This document shows, in pieces, positions 46,891 to 54,385 of a stretch of 64,000 nt of DNA (the stretch's first letter is position 1; each line of letters begins with the position of its first letter). The notes below the pieces were generated by a model. That model saw only the letters and a list, made by a program, of their open reading frames with translations. It was not told where the DNA came from and did not search any database. The DNA comes from BOG-931 sp963781725 (GTDB lineage: Bacteria > Pseudomonadota > Alphaproteobacteria > Rhizobiales > Xanthobacteraceae), in contig CAWAGV010000001.1 of the NCBI GenBank assembly GCA_963781725.1, positions 620,001 through 684,000 on the forward strand, read 5' to 3'. A program made the position numbers and the translations under genes.

Positions 46891-48333
46891 ATCTTTTCAA
46901 TGGCTTAGCGTGAATTGTGGCCGGTGTGTCCAACAGAGGGCACCGCAGTCACGCCCAGCGCCGTGCGCCGGAGCGACGGAAAGCCCACGATCAAATGATT
47001 TGGCGTGACGAGTCCAAGACCCCGCGTTCGGGATCGGTAAGGCGCCGTTAAATTTTCCGGCTCGAAAGTCGTAACGTCGGGCAGAATCACCAATGAGGTG
47101 AGTCATATGTTCGAAATTACGAGATAGGACCATCCGCATATTTTCGTGACGCGGCACCGTACCGGCGAGACGTACAAGTTTTCGATCGGGAGCGACGGTG
47201 CGTTGACCCATCCGGAGGCCCATTCCGGTCAAGGCGCAGCGCGACGAGTGGCTGTAGAATGGTTGGCTCGGCGAGTAGGAAGCAAAGAGCTAGAGTTCGC
47301 TTAGGTCACGTCACGAAACCCGCATCTATAATTGCCTTCACTCCAATTATTGTTCGGGTGGGGATTTTCGTTGAGACTCGTCGGCCACGCTGCTCTGCGA
47401 GAGATTGAGCAACCCGAGCCAGGGCTGAGGGGACAAAGGGGTAAGCAAAGTCTGCCGCAGCCCCGGCACCGGGCGACCCTGCACCAGGCAAAAGCAATGC
47501 AGGAGCGACCCTAGTTTTGCACACGTCACCACGACGATGGCCGCGGCAAATGTACCCGCGCTCACGCGGTAGCGGTCGAACCGGTGTGTATTGTGTATGC
47601 GGGGCCGGTAATGCGAAGCTCAAAGACAAGGGCTTTGCACACATGCGATTTCTCCCACGGACTATTGACGATCTTCACACGATTCTAACTCGTCACCTGC
47701 CGGACGAGGTGCCGGTTGAGGCACCTGAGGAGACAGGAATATCGGCGAAGACGGTCGGCGAATTGAGACGGCTTTCCTCGTGGCCCGGAGGGCTCGTGGT
47801 CGAAACACCACGGGATTTTAGCCGTCCCGAAAGCACAGTGAAAATCAGCAGGGATTTGGGTCAACGCGACTGAACGACGACAGGCGCCGCCCCCAAACAC
47901 CGCTGAAAAGCAAATGGCCCCGGCGAGAGGGGGCTCACCAGGGCCATCGATAAAGAAGATGGTATCGAGCTAGATTGTACCTCGGTCCACGTCGCAAGGC
48001 TATAAAATCGATATAACTTTTGAACAGAGCGGTAGTATCGGGATGTTGGGTTTCGCTATGTGAGGAGCTTTCGCGGATGCCGCTCACAGCCATTCGCCTG
48101 AAGATTGAGAATTACCAAAAGCTGCTGGCACGAACGGCGATCTCGCCACAGCAAATTATTCATTCACCGATCCGAACTTCGCCGTCACAATCAGCAGCAG
48201 GCTGACCGATAACATCGTGCGCGCCGGCTTCGATTTGCACTATTGACGCCTGAGCAAAGTGTTTTCCAAAGCTTCGCCCTTTCTCCCGTGAGATGAGCTT
48301 CGAGGTTAGTGGCGAGAGCACCGGTCGACCCAG
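46891..48333. other. Island interior without a supportable gene
   Basis: About 1.4 kb. Several open frames exist (for example 47517-47873 plus, 46897-47232 minus), but none shows protein-like composition, a convincing start or a family motif. One clear stem-loop occurs at 47914-47947. Probably decayed coding DNA. Confidence 0.5.
47914..47947. other. Stem-loop within island remnant
   Basis: Arms ATGGCCC and GGGCCAT continue after one mismatch with GG/CC, enclosing a purine-rich loop (CGAGAGGGGGCTCA). Seven plus two base pairs. No T tract, so not a clear terminator. Confidence 0.5.
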
Positions 48334-48552
48334 TTGCCCCGGTCGATCACCATTCCCGACGTCACAAGGCTTGGGACGCTTGCCGACGTGAGGAAGCTGC
48401 TCCGTCACATCCCGAAGGAGCGGCGCGCGCTGCGGTCTCGGCAACACGTTGAAAAGACGCTGCAGGCCTGCGCGGCCGGCGAGGATCCCGCGAATATCAG
48501 CATCGCTTTGCAGATCGTGCTGCAGGCCGAGGGCGTGCCGTACTCAATCTAA
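48334..48552 (+). CDS. Small conserved-looking hypothetical protein
   Basis: 72 aa from a TTG start with no obvious ribosome site; an in-frame stop lies at 48307, so the start is close. Composition is protein-like and basic-helical: SITIPDVTRLGTLADVRKLL, HIPKERRALRSRQHVEKTL, and AGEDPANISIALQIVLQ. Similar short proteins with HIPKERR and AGEDP segments occur, as I recall, in Bradyrhizobium relatives, without known function. It is island cargo. Confidence 0.5.
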   Translation: MPRSITIPDVTRLGTLADVRKLLRHIPKERRALRSRQHVEKTLQACAAGEDPANISIALQIVLQAEGVPYSI

Positions 48553-48685
48553 CCGGCCGACCCGGAACTAGCTTCGATTGCATCGGCGATCATGGGCAGG
48601 AAAGCCGCGCCCGCCGATCGCCACGTGAAAGACATGGCGTTGGAGGAAGGAACGCCGGGCAGCGAACCCAAGCAAAGGCCGACCG

Positions 48686-48889
48686 TCAACAGACGGCAGG
48701 ACTGAACGGCAAAGACGCGATCCTATTTCCCGCTTCATCGTTGATGATCACCATGCCGCGTCGACCGTCGAACTTTTCCGATAGTCTAAGCTCGCGGATC
48801 TTTCTTTCCGCGTAGGCCAACACCTTTGGGTAGTCAGGCACACCGGCGCCGAAATCCAGCGAGATCACGCAGTTCCCCAGAGCGGCCAT
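48686..48889 (-). CDS. Small DUF6894-like hypothetical protein
   Basis: 67 aa from the ATG at 48889. Layout resembles the short DUF6894-type proteins of Hyphomicrobiales: a negatively charged start (SLDFGAGVPDYPKV), a helix (LAYAERKIRELRLSE) and a final strand pair GRRGMVIINDEAGNRIASLPFS. Family placement is by pattern memory and tentative. The frame extends upstream to 49036 with poor composition. Confidence 0.45.
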   Translation of the reverse strand: MAALGNCVISLDFGAGVPDYPKVLAYAERKIRELRLSEKFDGRRGMVIINDEAGNRIASLPFSPAVC

Positions 48890-49138
48890 TGCAAACTCCC
48901 ATTGGCTTGGAACGTTCGTTGACCCTATAGGCGCACGGCCGTCTGGGGCGTGACGCCAGTCACATGTTTTGTCTTTCTGGTTCCGGCCGGTGCACGCCTT
49001 TTCTCGCGGGCAAACCTGGCTACGCGAGGTTGTCACGAAAAAGCGCCGAGCCAGCGCAGTCCGGCCCGTTTATGTGTTATACGCCCGGCGGCGAACCGTG
49101 GGGCGATGGCCGAGTACAAGTTTGAAGGACAAGCGCTG

Positions 49139-49309
49139 ATGAGCTTCGTACTCATTTTGCACTTCGTTCTGAATGCTCACGTTCACACCGTAAATACGGG
49201 GCGAACGTTTTCCTCACAGCAAGAATGCAGCGTCGCCGGGGACCAGGCTAAGAGCTACGCCAATCTGGCGCCCGGCGAGCGATATTCATTTTCCTGCCGG
49301 CCAAGGTGA
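49139..49309 (+). CDS. Small exported-looking hypothetical protein
   Basis: 56 aa starting MSFVLILHFVLNAHVHTVNTG, with a short hydrophobic N-terminus and two cysteines (QECSVAG, SFSCRPR). AAGGA lies about 10 nt before the ATG. An alternative start at 49106 would add eleven residues. No family recognised, though the FSSQQECSVAGDQ-like segment with a late cysteine is seen in other tiny secreted proteins. Confidence 0.45.
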   Translation: MSFVLILHFVLNAHVHTVNTGRTFSSQQECSVAGDQAKSYANLAPGERYSFSCRPR

Positions 49310-49384
49310 CCTGCCGGCGGCCCCCTTTTGCAGCGCAACTCAGGTGCGTCGCTTCCGAGTAGCAGTTAGTGATATGCTTCGCTG

Positions 49385-49552
49385 ATGGCAAGAAGATCAG
49401 CTAATAAGCCTAAACTGACCGATCCCTTGCGACATAAGCGGTTCGTTGAAATGGCCCGTGAGCTTGGAGCGTCCGACGATCCTAAGACGTTCGATAGGGC
49501 CTTCAACAAGATCATGGATGCCAAGGCGAAGTCCAAGCCGAAGCTTAAATGA
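49385..49552 (+). CDS. Very small conserved-looking helical protein
   Basis: 55 aa, highly charged, no cysteine. Reads MARRSANKPKLTDPLRHKRF, then VEMARELGASDDPKTFDRAF, then NKIMDAKAKSKPKLK. The DPLRHKRFVEMARELGASDDP core looks like genuine coding sequence and recalls short alphaproteobacterial proteins of unknown function. It sits inside the island remnant near the right end. Confidence 0.55.
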   Translation: MARRSANKPKLTDPLRHKRFVEMARELGASDDPKTFDRAFNKIMDAKAKSKPKLK

Positions 49553-49719
49553 GCCGAGCAGCGCCGCGCAGCGAACCGCCCTCCTTCGCGCATTCACCAA
49601 TTCCATTAATCTGAATATCGCATTGGCGTTGACGCGCGCAGCCTGCGAGTGTTTTCGATCAATCAACGCACTTCCCTGTGCGACGCCGACGGTCCCCACA
49701 CGTCCCCAAGTCGGCATTA

Positions 49720-49751
49720 GCCCCGGAGGCATTCCCCAATGTCTCCGGGGC
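49720..49751. terminator. Long perfect hairpin, terminator-like
   Basis: 14-bp stem (one G-T pair) with a CCCC tetraloop: GCCCCGGAGGCATT pairs with AATGTCTCCGGGGC. No T tract on either strand, so it is called by stability only. It separates the small plus-strand island gene from the integrase fragment. Confidence 0.5.
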
Positions 49752-49811
49752 CCTCCACGTACAGATCATATTCAGAGGGGTGGCAGCGAACCGCCCGGCG
49801 CCCCCCGTCAC

Positions 49812-49919
49812 TCAGGCCTGTGCCAGGTGCTTAAGAGCGTCGCTGTTCCAGATAGGTGATGACTGCTGGCTGCGGGCCTCTCGCAACTCCAGGCCACGGT
49901 CTCGAACCTTGCGAGGCAT
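49812..49919 (-). pseudogene. Integrase N-terminal fragment
   Basis: 35-codon minus-strand frame from an ATG at 49919. The first 17 residues MPRKVRDRGLELREARS look like the start of phage-type tyrosine recombinases in this order (M-x-RKVRD-x-L-x-REAR-x-L). The remaining residues do not fit, and the frame stops at 49812. It lies 53 bp from the right attachment repeat, where an integrase gene is expected. No catalytic R-HxxR-Y region could be found nearby. Confidence 0.45.
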
Positions 49920-49971
49920 CGAATCGCCTCCATGCTGCGGAGAGTGGCGAACGGCTATAAACGACTGAAAA

Positions 49972-50018
49972 GCCCTTTCACGGCGGTAACGCGGGTTCGA
50001 TTCCCGTAGGGCGCGCCA
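49972..50018 (+). repeat. Right attachment-site repeat (tRNA-Glu 3' copy)
   Basis: 47-bp copy of the tRNA-Glu 3' half including CCA, one mismatch. The 5' half of a tRNA is absent upstream, so this is not a functional tRNA gene. Confidence 0.88.
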
Positions 50019-50045
50019 CCTCACTCCTTCTGCTAAAGTGCCGGC

Positions 50046-50324
50046 ATGAAACGCGATCCGATCGGCTTTCGGAGGGCGCGGTGCGCGACGGCCGCGATGC
50101 TGTTCGCGTTGCTCGCAACGGGCGCGGGCGCGCAAACCCTGTCCGATCCCTACCCGCGCCCGAATCCACATCCCGCCGCCGGCAAACCGACAGCGGCCAA
50201 GAATCAAAGCCTGCACATGAAGGCCTGCCCGGAATTCGGCGCCGGCTTCTATCGGGTCGACGGCACGGATGCCTGCGTCAAAATTGGCGGCTTCATCGAC
50301 GCAGGTGTCGGCGCACGCCACTGA
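50046..50324 (+). CDS. Small secreted protein resembling a porin N-terminus
   Basis: 92 aa with signal peptide ending TGAGAQT. The C-terminal part, KACPEFGAGFYRVDGTDACVKIGGFIDAGVG, mirrors the first mature strand of alphaproteobacterial Porin_2 proteins (C-x-x-YGAGFYYIPGTDTCLKIGG), but the barrel is missing. Either a free-standing small family or a fragment of a porin cut off beside the integration site. Starts 28 bp after the right attachment repeat. Confidence 0.6.
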   Translation: MKRDPIGFRRARCATAAMLFALLATGAGAQTLSDPYPRPNPHPAAGKPTAAKNQSLHMKACPEFGAGFYRVDGTDACVKIGGFIDAGVGARH

Positions 50325-50414
50325 TGCCCTCGCGCGTCGATCCCAGCATGCCGTGGAACCAAAGAGTCGCTTAAGACTTCATTAAATAATTCGGACCAAA
50401 ATTCTTGACTTGCC

Positions 50415-50430
50415 CTTATGGGGCCATAAG
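50415..50430. promoter_or_regulatory. Short palindrome
   Basis: CTTATGG-GG-CCATAAG, 7-bp arms with a 2-nt spacer, preceded by TTGACT at 50405-50410. Looks like an operator or promoter-linked site, but there is no plus-strand gene immediately downstream to assign it to. Confidence 0.35.
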
Positions 50431-50493
50431 CGGAATCGCTACCGCGGATGTACCGGGGCGGTTCCGTTTTCTGTTTCAGGCCAGCCCTGCCGA

Positions 50494-50988
50494 TCAGCGA
50501 GTGCCGTTAATCGACGAAACGGGCGCCGTCGCGGCGCCCGTTTGCAATAGCGACGATTGCATCCCGGCGTTGATTTCGGTTTGCTGCGCCGCCGCAATGC
50601 CGGCGTTCGCATCGCTTGCGCTGTTATCGACCGGAACCGGATCGCTATAGGTCGGCAATTCAGTGCCGGGCACGTAGATCCCTTTCGCGGTCGCGTAGCG
50701 GCCCCGTTCCGGCATCGCGTCGCCGACGATCTGCGCGTATTGCGGCGGCAGCGGACCGCCGAGCATCGCCCCGATGAACTGGCCGATATCGAACCCGGGT
50801 TGGGCGTAGCCGTAATACGGCGCGGCCCTTTGACGCGCGGCGTGGACCGGCGCATGCCCGTGCACGACACGGACGGCGTGCGGGCTGTCCGCAATGGCGC
50901 TATCGGCAACGGACACGAGGGAACCGGCGACAAGAACAGACGCGACCAGCAATTTGACGATCGGAGAGCTGGCGTTGAACACGGTCAT
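50494..50988 (-). CDS. Exported hypothetical protein
   Basis: 164 aa from the ATG at 50988, supported by TTGGAGGTGACC just upstream. Signal peptide runs to about SAIADS. The mature chain is Ala/Pro-rich with a central GFDIGQFIGAMLGGPLPPQYAQIV segment and Gln/Ala-rich end. No family recognised. Probably periplasmic. Confidence 0.6.
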   Translation of the reverse strand: MTVFNASSPIVKLLVASVLVAGSLVSVADSAIADSPHAVRVVHGHAPVHAARQRAAPYYGYAQPGFDIGQFIGAMLGGPLPPQYAQIVGDAMPERGRYATAKGIYVPGTELPTYSDPVPVDNSASDANAGIAAAQQTEINAGMQSSLLQTGAATAPVSSINGTR

Positions 50989-51298
50989 GGTCACCTCCAA
51001 TGAGCGGCCTGTTGCCAGCAATCGGGCCGGGGAGAGTCCCCAAACGCCATCGCGAATTTAAAGTGCTCCAGATTGGAACCCGGTGGCCGGCAAATGAATT
51101 CGCGTCCACTTTGGTGGTCGGTTACCGCGAAAAATTGCGACAAATTATCCACGCGCGGCAAAATCCTTGCTGCAACGCAGCGGCGCGCCGACTTCGCAAA
51201 ATCTCCGCGCGCGGGTGAAAACCGTCACGCCGATGACACAGATCGCGTCTACCCCAGAGGCTTGGGGAGCAGAGGGGATGGTTCAGGGAGGAAGAATC

Positions 51299-51508
51299 AT
51301 GACTCTGCATGCAGAGGCCGACGCCGGAACCCGGCTCGCCACACACAGCAAGAACAATTGTCCGCAGTGCAGCGGCTCGCTGCTTGCGCCAAGTTGGTCG
51401 GAGCATCTCAGCGAACGCTGCGTCCGGCACACTTGGTCATGCGACGCCTGCGGCTACGAGTTCGAGACCGCCGTATTCTTCCCCGCCTTTGACAAGGCCG
51501 CGGCATAA
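51299..51508 (+). CDS. Small zinc-ribbon hypothetical protein
   Basis: 69 aa from the ATG at 51299 with GGGAGGAA ribosome site. Two CxxC knuckles, NCPQCSG and SCDACGYEF, separated by about 23 residues, form a probable zinc ribbon. Reminiscent of short alphaproteobacterial proteins of unknown role. The last 55 bp overlap the end of epmB on the other strand. Confidence 0.7.
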   Translation: MTLHAEADAGTRLATHSKNNCPQCSGSLLAPSWSEHLSERCVRHTWSCDACGYEFETAVFFPAFDKAAA

Positions 51509-52581
51509 GCGTGCCGCCGGCCGTTGAAGTCCTCGATCACGGCACAATCATCACTGAGATAACGCGGACCGATCGGCGACTTGCCGTATCCTCCAGGAAT
51601 GTCGAGCACATAGTTCGGCTGGCACAGCCCCGAATAGCGGCCGTGTAATTGCCGCATCAGCGCCTGGCCTTCGGCGATGCGCGTGCGCAGGTGCGCGGTG
51701 CCCGGCGCCAGATCGCCCTGATGCAGGTAGTACGGCTTGATCCGGCACTCGACCAATCGCCGCATCAGCGCGCCCAGCGTCTCCACATCGTCGTTGACGC
51801 CGCGCAGCAGCACCGACTGCGACAACATCGGAATGCCGGCATCGATGAAGCGCGCACAAGCGGCCCGCACTTTGGCGGTGAGTTCGCGCGGATGATTGGC
51901 GTGCAGAACGACAAACGTCGCCTTGTTCCGCGTCCGCAACGCCCGCACCACTGACGGCGTTATCCGATCCGGCGCCGCGACCGGCACGCGCGTATGCACC
52001 CGGATCACCTTGACGTGGCGGATCGTCTCGAGCTGCGCGACGACATCCTTCAGGCGGCGCGCCGAGAGCACCAGCGGATCGCCGCCGGTCAGAATGACCT
52101 CCCAGATTTCCGGATGATGACGGATGTAATCGAGCGCTGTCTTGAGCGCCTTGGGCGAGAGCGCGCCCTGCCCCGGACCGACCATCTCGCGCCGGAAACA
52201 GAACCGGCAATAGACCGCGCAGGCATTGACGAGCTTGAGCAAGACGCGATCGGGATAGCGGTGCACGATCCCCTCGACCGGGCTATGCGCATCGTCGCCG
52301 ATTGGATCGCGATCTTCTTCCGGCGCAACCGCAAGCTCCCGCGCGTCGGGAACGAATTGCCGCGCAATCGGGTCGTCCGGATCGGCTGCATCGATCAGGC
52401 CGGCGACGTCCGGCGTGATCGCCACCGCATAGCGCGCCACAACCCGCTCCAGCGCCGGCAAACTGTCGCCGCCCGCAAGCTTCGCGCGGACCAGATCGTC
52501 AGTTGTCCGTAGCGTTTTCCGGGGTGTTGCAGACATAGCTGTTGCAGACCTCGCTGTTACAGGCATGGCTGTTACTGACAT
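51454..52581 (-). CDS. epmB: EF-P beta-lysylation protein EpmB (lysine 2,3-aminomutase family)
   Basis: 375-aa radical SAM/PLP enzyme. The [4Fe-4S] motif is CAVYCRFCFRR (CxxxCxxC), with EVILTGGDPLVLS and the PLP-site region near the C-terminus (CQPNYVLDIPGGYGKSPIGP). Converts alpha-lysine to beta-lysine for EF-P modification. epmA and efp lie 2-4 kb away, which fixes the assignment over a catabolic KamA. The N-terminus is made of four 15-bp repeats encoding MSVTA-MPVTA-RSATA-MSATP; starts at 52581 (GAGG seven bases upstream) or 52536 are both possible. Confidence 0.9.
   Translation of the reverse strand: MSVTAMPVTARSATAMSATPRKTLRTTDDLVRAKLAGGDSLPALERVVARYAVAITPDVAGLIDAADPDDPIARQFVPDARELAVAPEEDRDPIGDDAHSPVEGIVHRYPDRVLLKLVNACAVYCRFCFRREMVGPGQGALSPKALKTALDYIRHHPEIWEVILTGGDPLVLSARRLKDVVAQLETIRHVKVIRVHTRVPVAAPDRITPSVVRALRTRNKATFVVLHANHPRELTAKVRAACARFIDAGIPMLSQSVLLRGVNDDVETLGALMRRLVECRIKPYYLHQGDLAPGTAHLRTRIAEGQALMRQLHGRYSGLCQPNYVLDIPGGYGKSPIGPRYLSDDCAVIEDFNGRRHAYAAALSKAGKNTAVSNS
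52522..52581 (-). repeat. Four imperfect 15-bp tandem repeats spanning the epmB start
   Basis: Each unit has the form ATG-Y-x-GTAACAGC and encodes five residues. Three of the four units begin with ATG, so the gene carries several potential starts. Because 15 is a multiple of three, copy-number change keeps the frame. Confidence 0.85.
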
Positions 52582-52644
52582 GGACGGCCTCGATTCAGGG
52601 GTTTAAGCCCCTTATGCTTGAAGTACCTGTTTTGTAGCAAGAAC

Positions 52645-52659
52645 GGCCCCTATGGGGCC
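52645..52659 (+). promoter_or_regulatory. Leader hairpin before ThDP enzyme gene
   Basis: GGCCCC-TAT-GGGGCC, six-base arms, 28 nt upstream of the ATG at 52688, in the divergent gap with epmB. Possible operator or leader stem-loop. Confidence 0.35.
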
Positions 52660-52687
52660 AATGTCGAAGTGGTGAGGAAAACACAAA

Positions 52688-54385
52688 ATGAAAAACTACA
52701 TGGACGGCGGGGAAGCGATCCTGGAGGCGTTCCGCAAACTCAAGATCGACTACATCCTGGCGTCTCCCGGTTCGGAATGGTCGCCGGTTTGGGAAGCCTT
52801 GGTGCGGCAGAAGACCGGCAACAACGCCGGCCCCACCTACATCGACTGCTGGCACGAGACGCTCGCCGTCAACATGGCGACCGGTTACACGCTGATGACC
52901 GGCCGGCCGCAAGCCGTGCTCATCCACGCCGGCGTCGGCCTCCTGCAAGGCAGCATGGGCGTCCACGGCGCATTGCAGTCCGAAGTGCCGATGATCGTGA
53001 TGTCGGGTGAATCCACTACGCTTGGCGAAGACCCGGACCTTCCGATCGAGCAGCAATGGTACGGCGGCCTGAGCGTCGGCGGTATCGAGCGCTTCGTCGA
53101 GAACATCACCAAGCAGGCGCGGCCGGTCACGAGTCCGTTCACGCTGTACGAGCAAATCATCCGGGCCGGCGAGATGTCACAGCGCGGCCAGCGCGGTCCA
53201 ATCTATCTCAATGTCGCGCTCGAGCACATGCTGCACGACTGGACGCCGCCGGAGAACGACCGTGACGTGCCGTTCGCGCCGAAAGTCGAGCCGCACCCGG
53301 CCGAAGTGGCCAAGGTTGCCGATCTGCTTCTGAAGGCGAAGAATCCCATCGTCGTCGCCGAACAATCGGGCCGCGATCCGGCCGCGTTCAAGGCGCTGGT
53401 CGAGTTGGCCGACACTTTGGCCATCCCGGTGACCTGGGGCCGCGTCGCGAACTTCGCCAATTTCCCGACCGACCATCCGCTCTATCTTGGCGTCGCCAGC
53501 TACGAGCATCTGAATGACTCCGATCTGGTCCTGCTCGTTGGCGGCCGTGCACCCTGGTATCCGCCACACACCAAACCGACCAAGGGCAAGATCGTCGCGA
53601 TCAGCGACAATCAATTCAAAAGTCACATGATCTATCAGAACCTGCACGCCGACGCGTATCTCGAAGGCGATATTGCTTCCGCCTTGCAGGCGCTCACCGC
53701 CGCCGCCCGCTCGGGGAAGGTCGATGCGGAAGCCGTCAAGGCGCGGCGTGCAAAATGGCAGGCCGAGCACGACAAGTTTGCCGCCGGTCTCAAGGCCGAG
53801 AAAGCCAAGGCGGTCAGTAACGGCAAGGGCATCGATCCGCTGGCGCTGATTTCAACGCTGGCCGACGTGCTGCCAAAAGATACAGTCATTGTCGATGAGA
53901 CGATCCTGCACGGGCCGATGCTGCGCCAGCACTTGCCGTTCACGACGCCGCAAAGCTTCTTCCGCGGTTTCGGCGGGCTCGGCCAGGGTCTCGGCACCGC
54001 GCTCGGCGTAAAGCTTGCGGCGAAACAGCGGCCGGTCGCGCTGCTCGTCGGCGACGGCGGTTTCCTCTACAACCCGGTGATCCAGGCGCTCGGCGCAACC
54101 AAGCAGCACGATCTCCCGATCCTGATCGTCATTTTCAACAACAAGGGCTACATGGCGATGCAGAAGGGCCACGTCCATCATTACCCGGACGGCGCCGCTG
54201 AGAACGCCAAGATGCATCTCGGCTCGCAGCTCAAGGGCTTCGACTACAACGAACTCGCTGCCCATTTCGGCCTGCACGGCGAACGCGTCGACGATCCCGC
54301 CAAGCTCAAGGCCGCGATCGAGAACGGCCTGAAGAAGGTTCAGGAAGGCACCACCGCCATCCTCAATGTGATGGTCAGCAAGTAA
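52688..54385 (+). CDS. Thiamine diphosphate-dependent enzyme, acetolactate synthase-like
   Basis: 565 aa with AGGAAA ahead of the ATG. The N-terminal domain has the activating glutamate in CWHETLAVNMATGY and HAGVGLLQGSMGV; the C-terminal domain has VGDGGFLYNPVIQAL followed by FNNKGY (GDG...NN metal motif). No signal peptide. It is a more distant relative of the two other ThDP enzymes in this window and lacks their NAWCDR motif. It could be an oxalyl-CoA decarboxylase, sulfoacetaldehyde acetyltransferase or benzoylformate decarboxylase-like enzyme; the sequence does not decide. It sits between epmB and epmA, and its last 11 bp overlap the end of epmA. Confidence 0.87.
   Translation: MKNYMDGGEAILEAFRKLKIDYILASPGSEWSPVWEALVRQKTGNNAGPTYIDCWHETLAVNMATGYTLMTGRPQAVLIHAGVGLLQGSMGVHGALQSEVPMIVMSGESTTLGEDPDLPIEQQWYGGLSVGGIERFVENITKQARPVTSPFTLYEQIIRAGEMSQRGQRGPIYLNVALEHMLHDWTPPENDRDVPFAPKVEPHPAEVAKVADLLLKAKNPIVVAEQSGRDPAAFKALVELADTLAIPVTWGRVANFANFPTDHPLYLGVASYEHLNDSDLVLLVGGRAPWYPPHTKPTKGKIVAISDNQFKSHMIYQNLHADAYLEGDIASALQALTAAARSGKVDAEAVKARRAKWQAEHDKFAAGLKAEKAKAVSNGKGIDPLALISTLADVLPKDTVIVDETILHGPMLRQHLPFTTPQSFFRGFGGLGQGLGTALGVKLAAKQRPVALLVGDGGFLYNPVIQALGATKQHDLPILIVIFNNKGYMAMQKGHVHHYPDGAAENAKMHLGSQLKGFDYNELAAHFGLHGERVDDPAKLKAAIENGLKKVQEGTTAILNVMVSK

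Larger units (their letters stand above)
46844..50018. mobile_element. Decayed genomic island integrated at tRNA-Glu
   Basis: Bounded by the intact tRNA-Glu and a 47-bp direct repeat of its 3' end, the standard footprint of tyrosine-integrase elements. The interior of about 3.1 kb has visibly lower GC than the flanks (for example around 48000-48120), few credible genes and no complete integrase. A short minus-strand reading frame next to the right repeat begins like the N-terminus of alphaproteobacterial phage-type integrases and then degenerates. Read as a remnant whose core was deleted. Credible residual genes are four small proteins at 48334, 48889, 49139 and 49385. Confidence 0.75.

Noticed and set aside
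46891..49971. Complete integrase, transposase or toxin-antitoxin pair in the island
   Set aside because: No frame shows an R-HxxR-Y recombinase core, DDE transposase motifs or recognisable toxin families; only a short integrase-like N-terminus is visible.
49972..50018. Second tRNA-Glu gene
   Set aside because: Only the 3' half matches; acceptor 5' strand and D arm are absent, so it is an attachment-site copy.
49812..50321. 169-codon minus-strand frame across the right att repeat
   Set aside because: It reads through the tRNA fragment (giving the familiar ALRESNPRYRRERAF false peptide) and antisense to the small exported protein; only its last 35 codons are discussed as an integrase stub.
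52688..54385. Housekeeping acetolactate synthase IlvB
   Set aside because: No ilvH or ilvC follows, and the active-site context differs from IlvB; kept as an unassigned ThDP enzyme.
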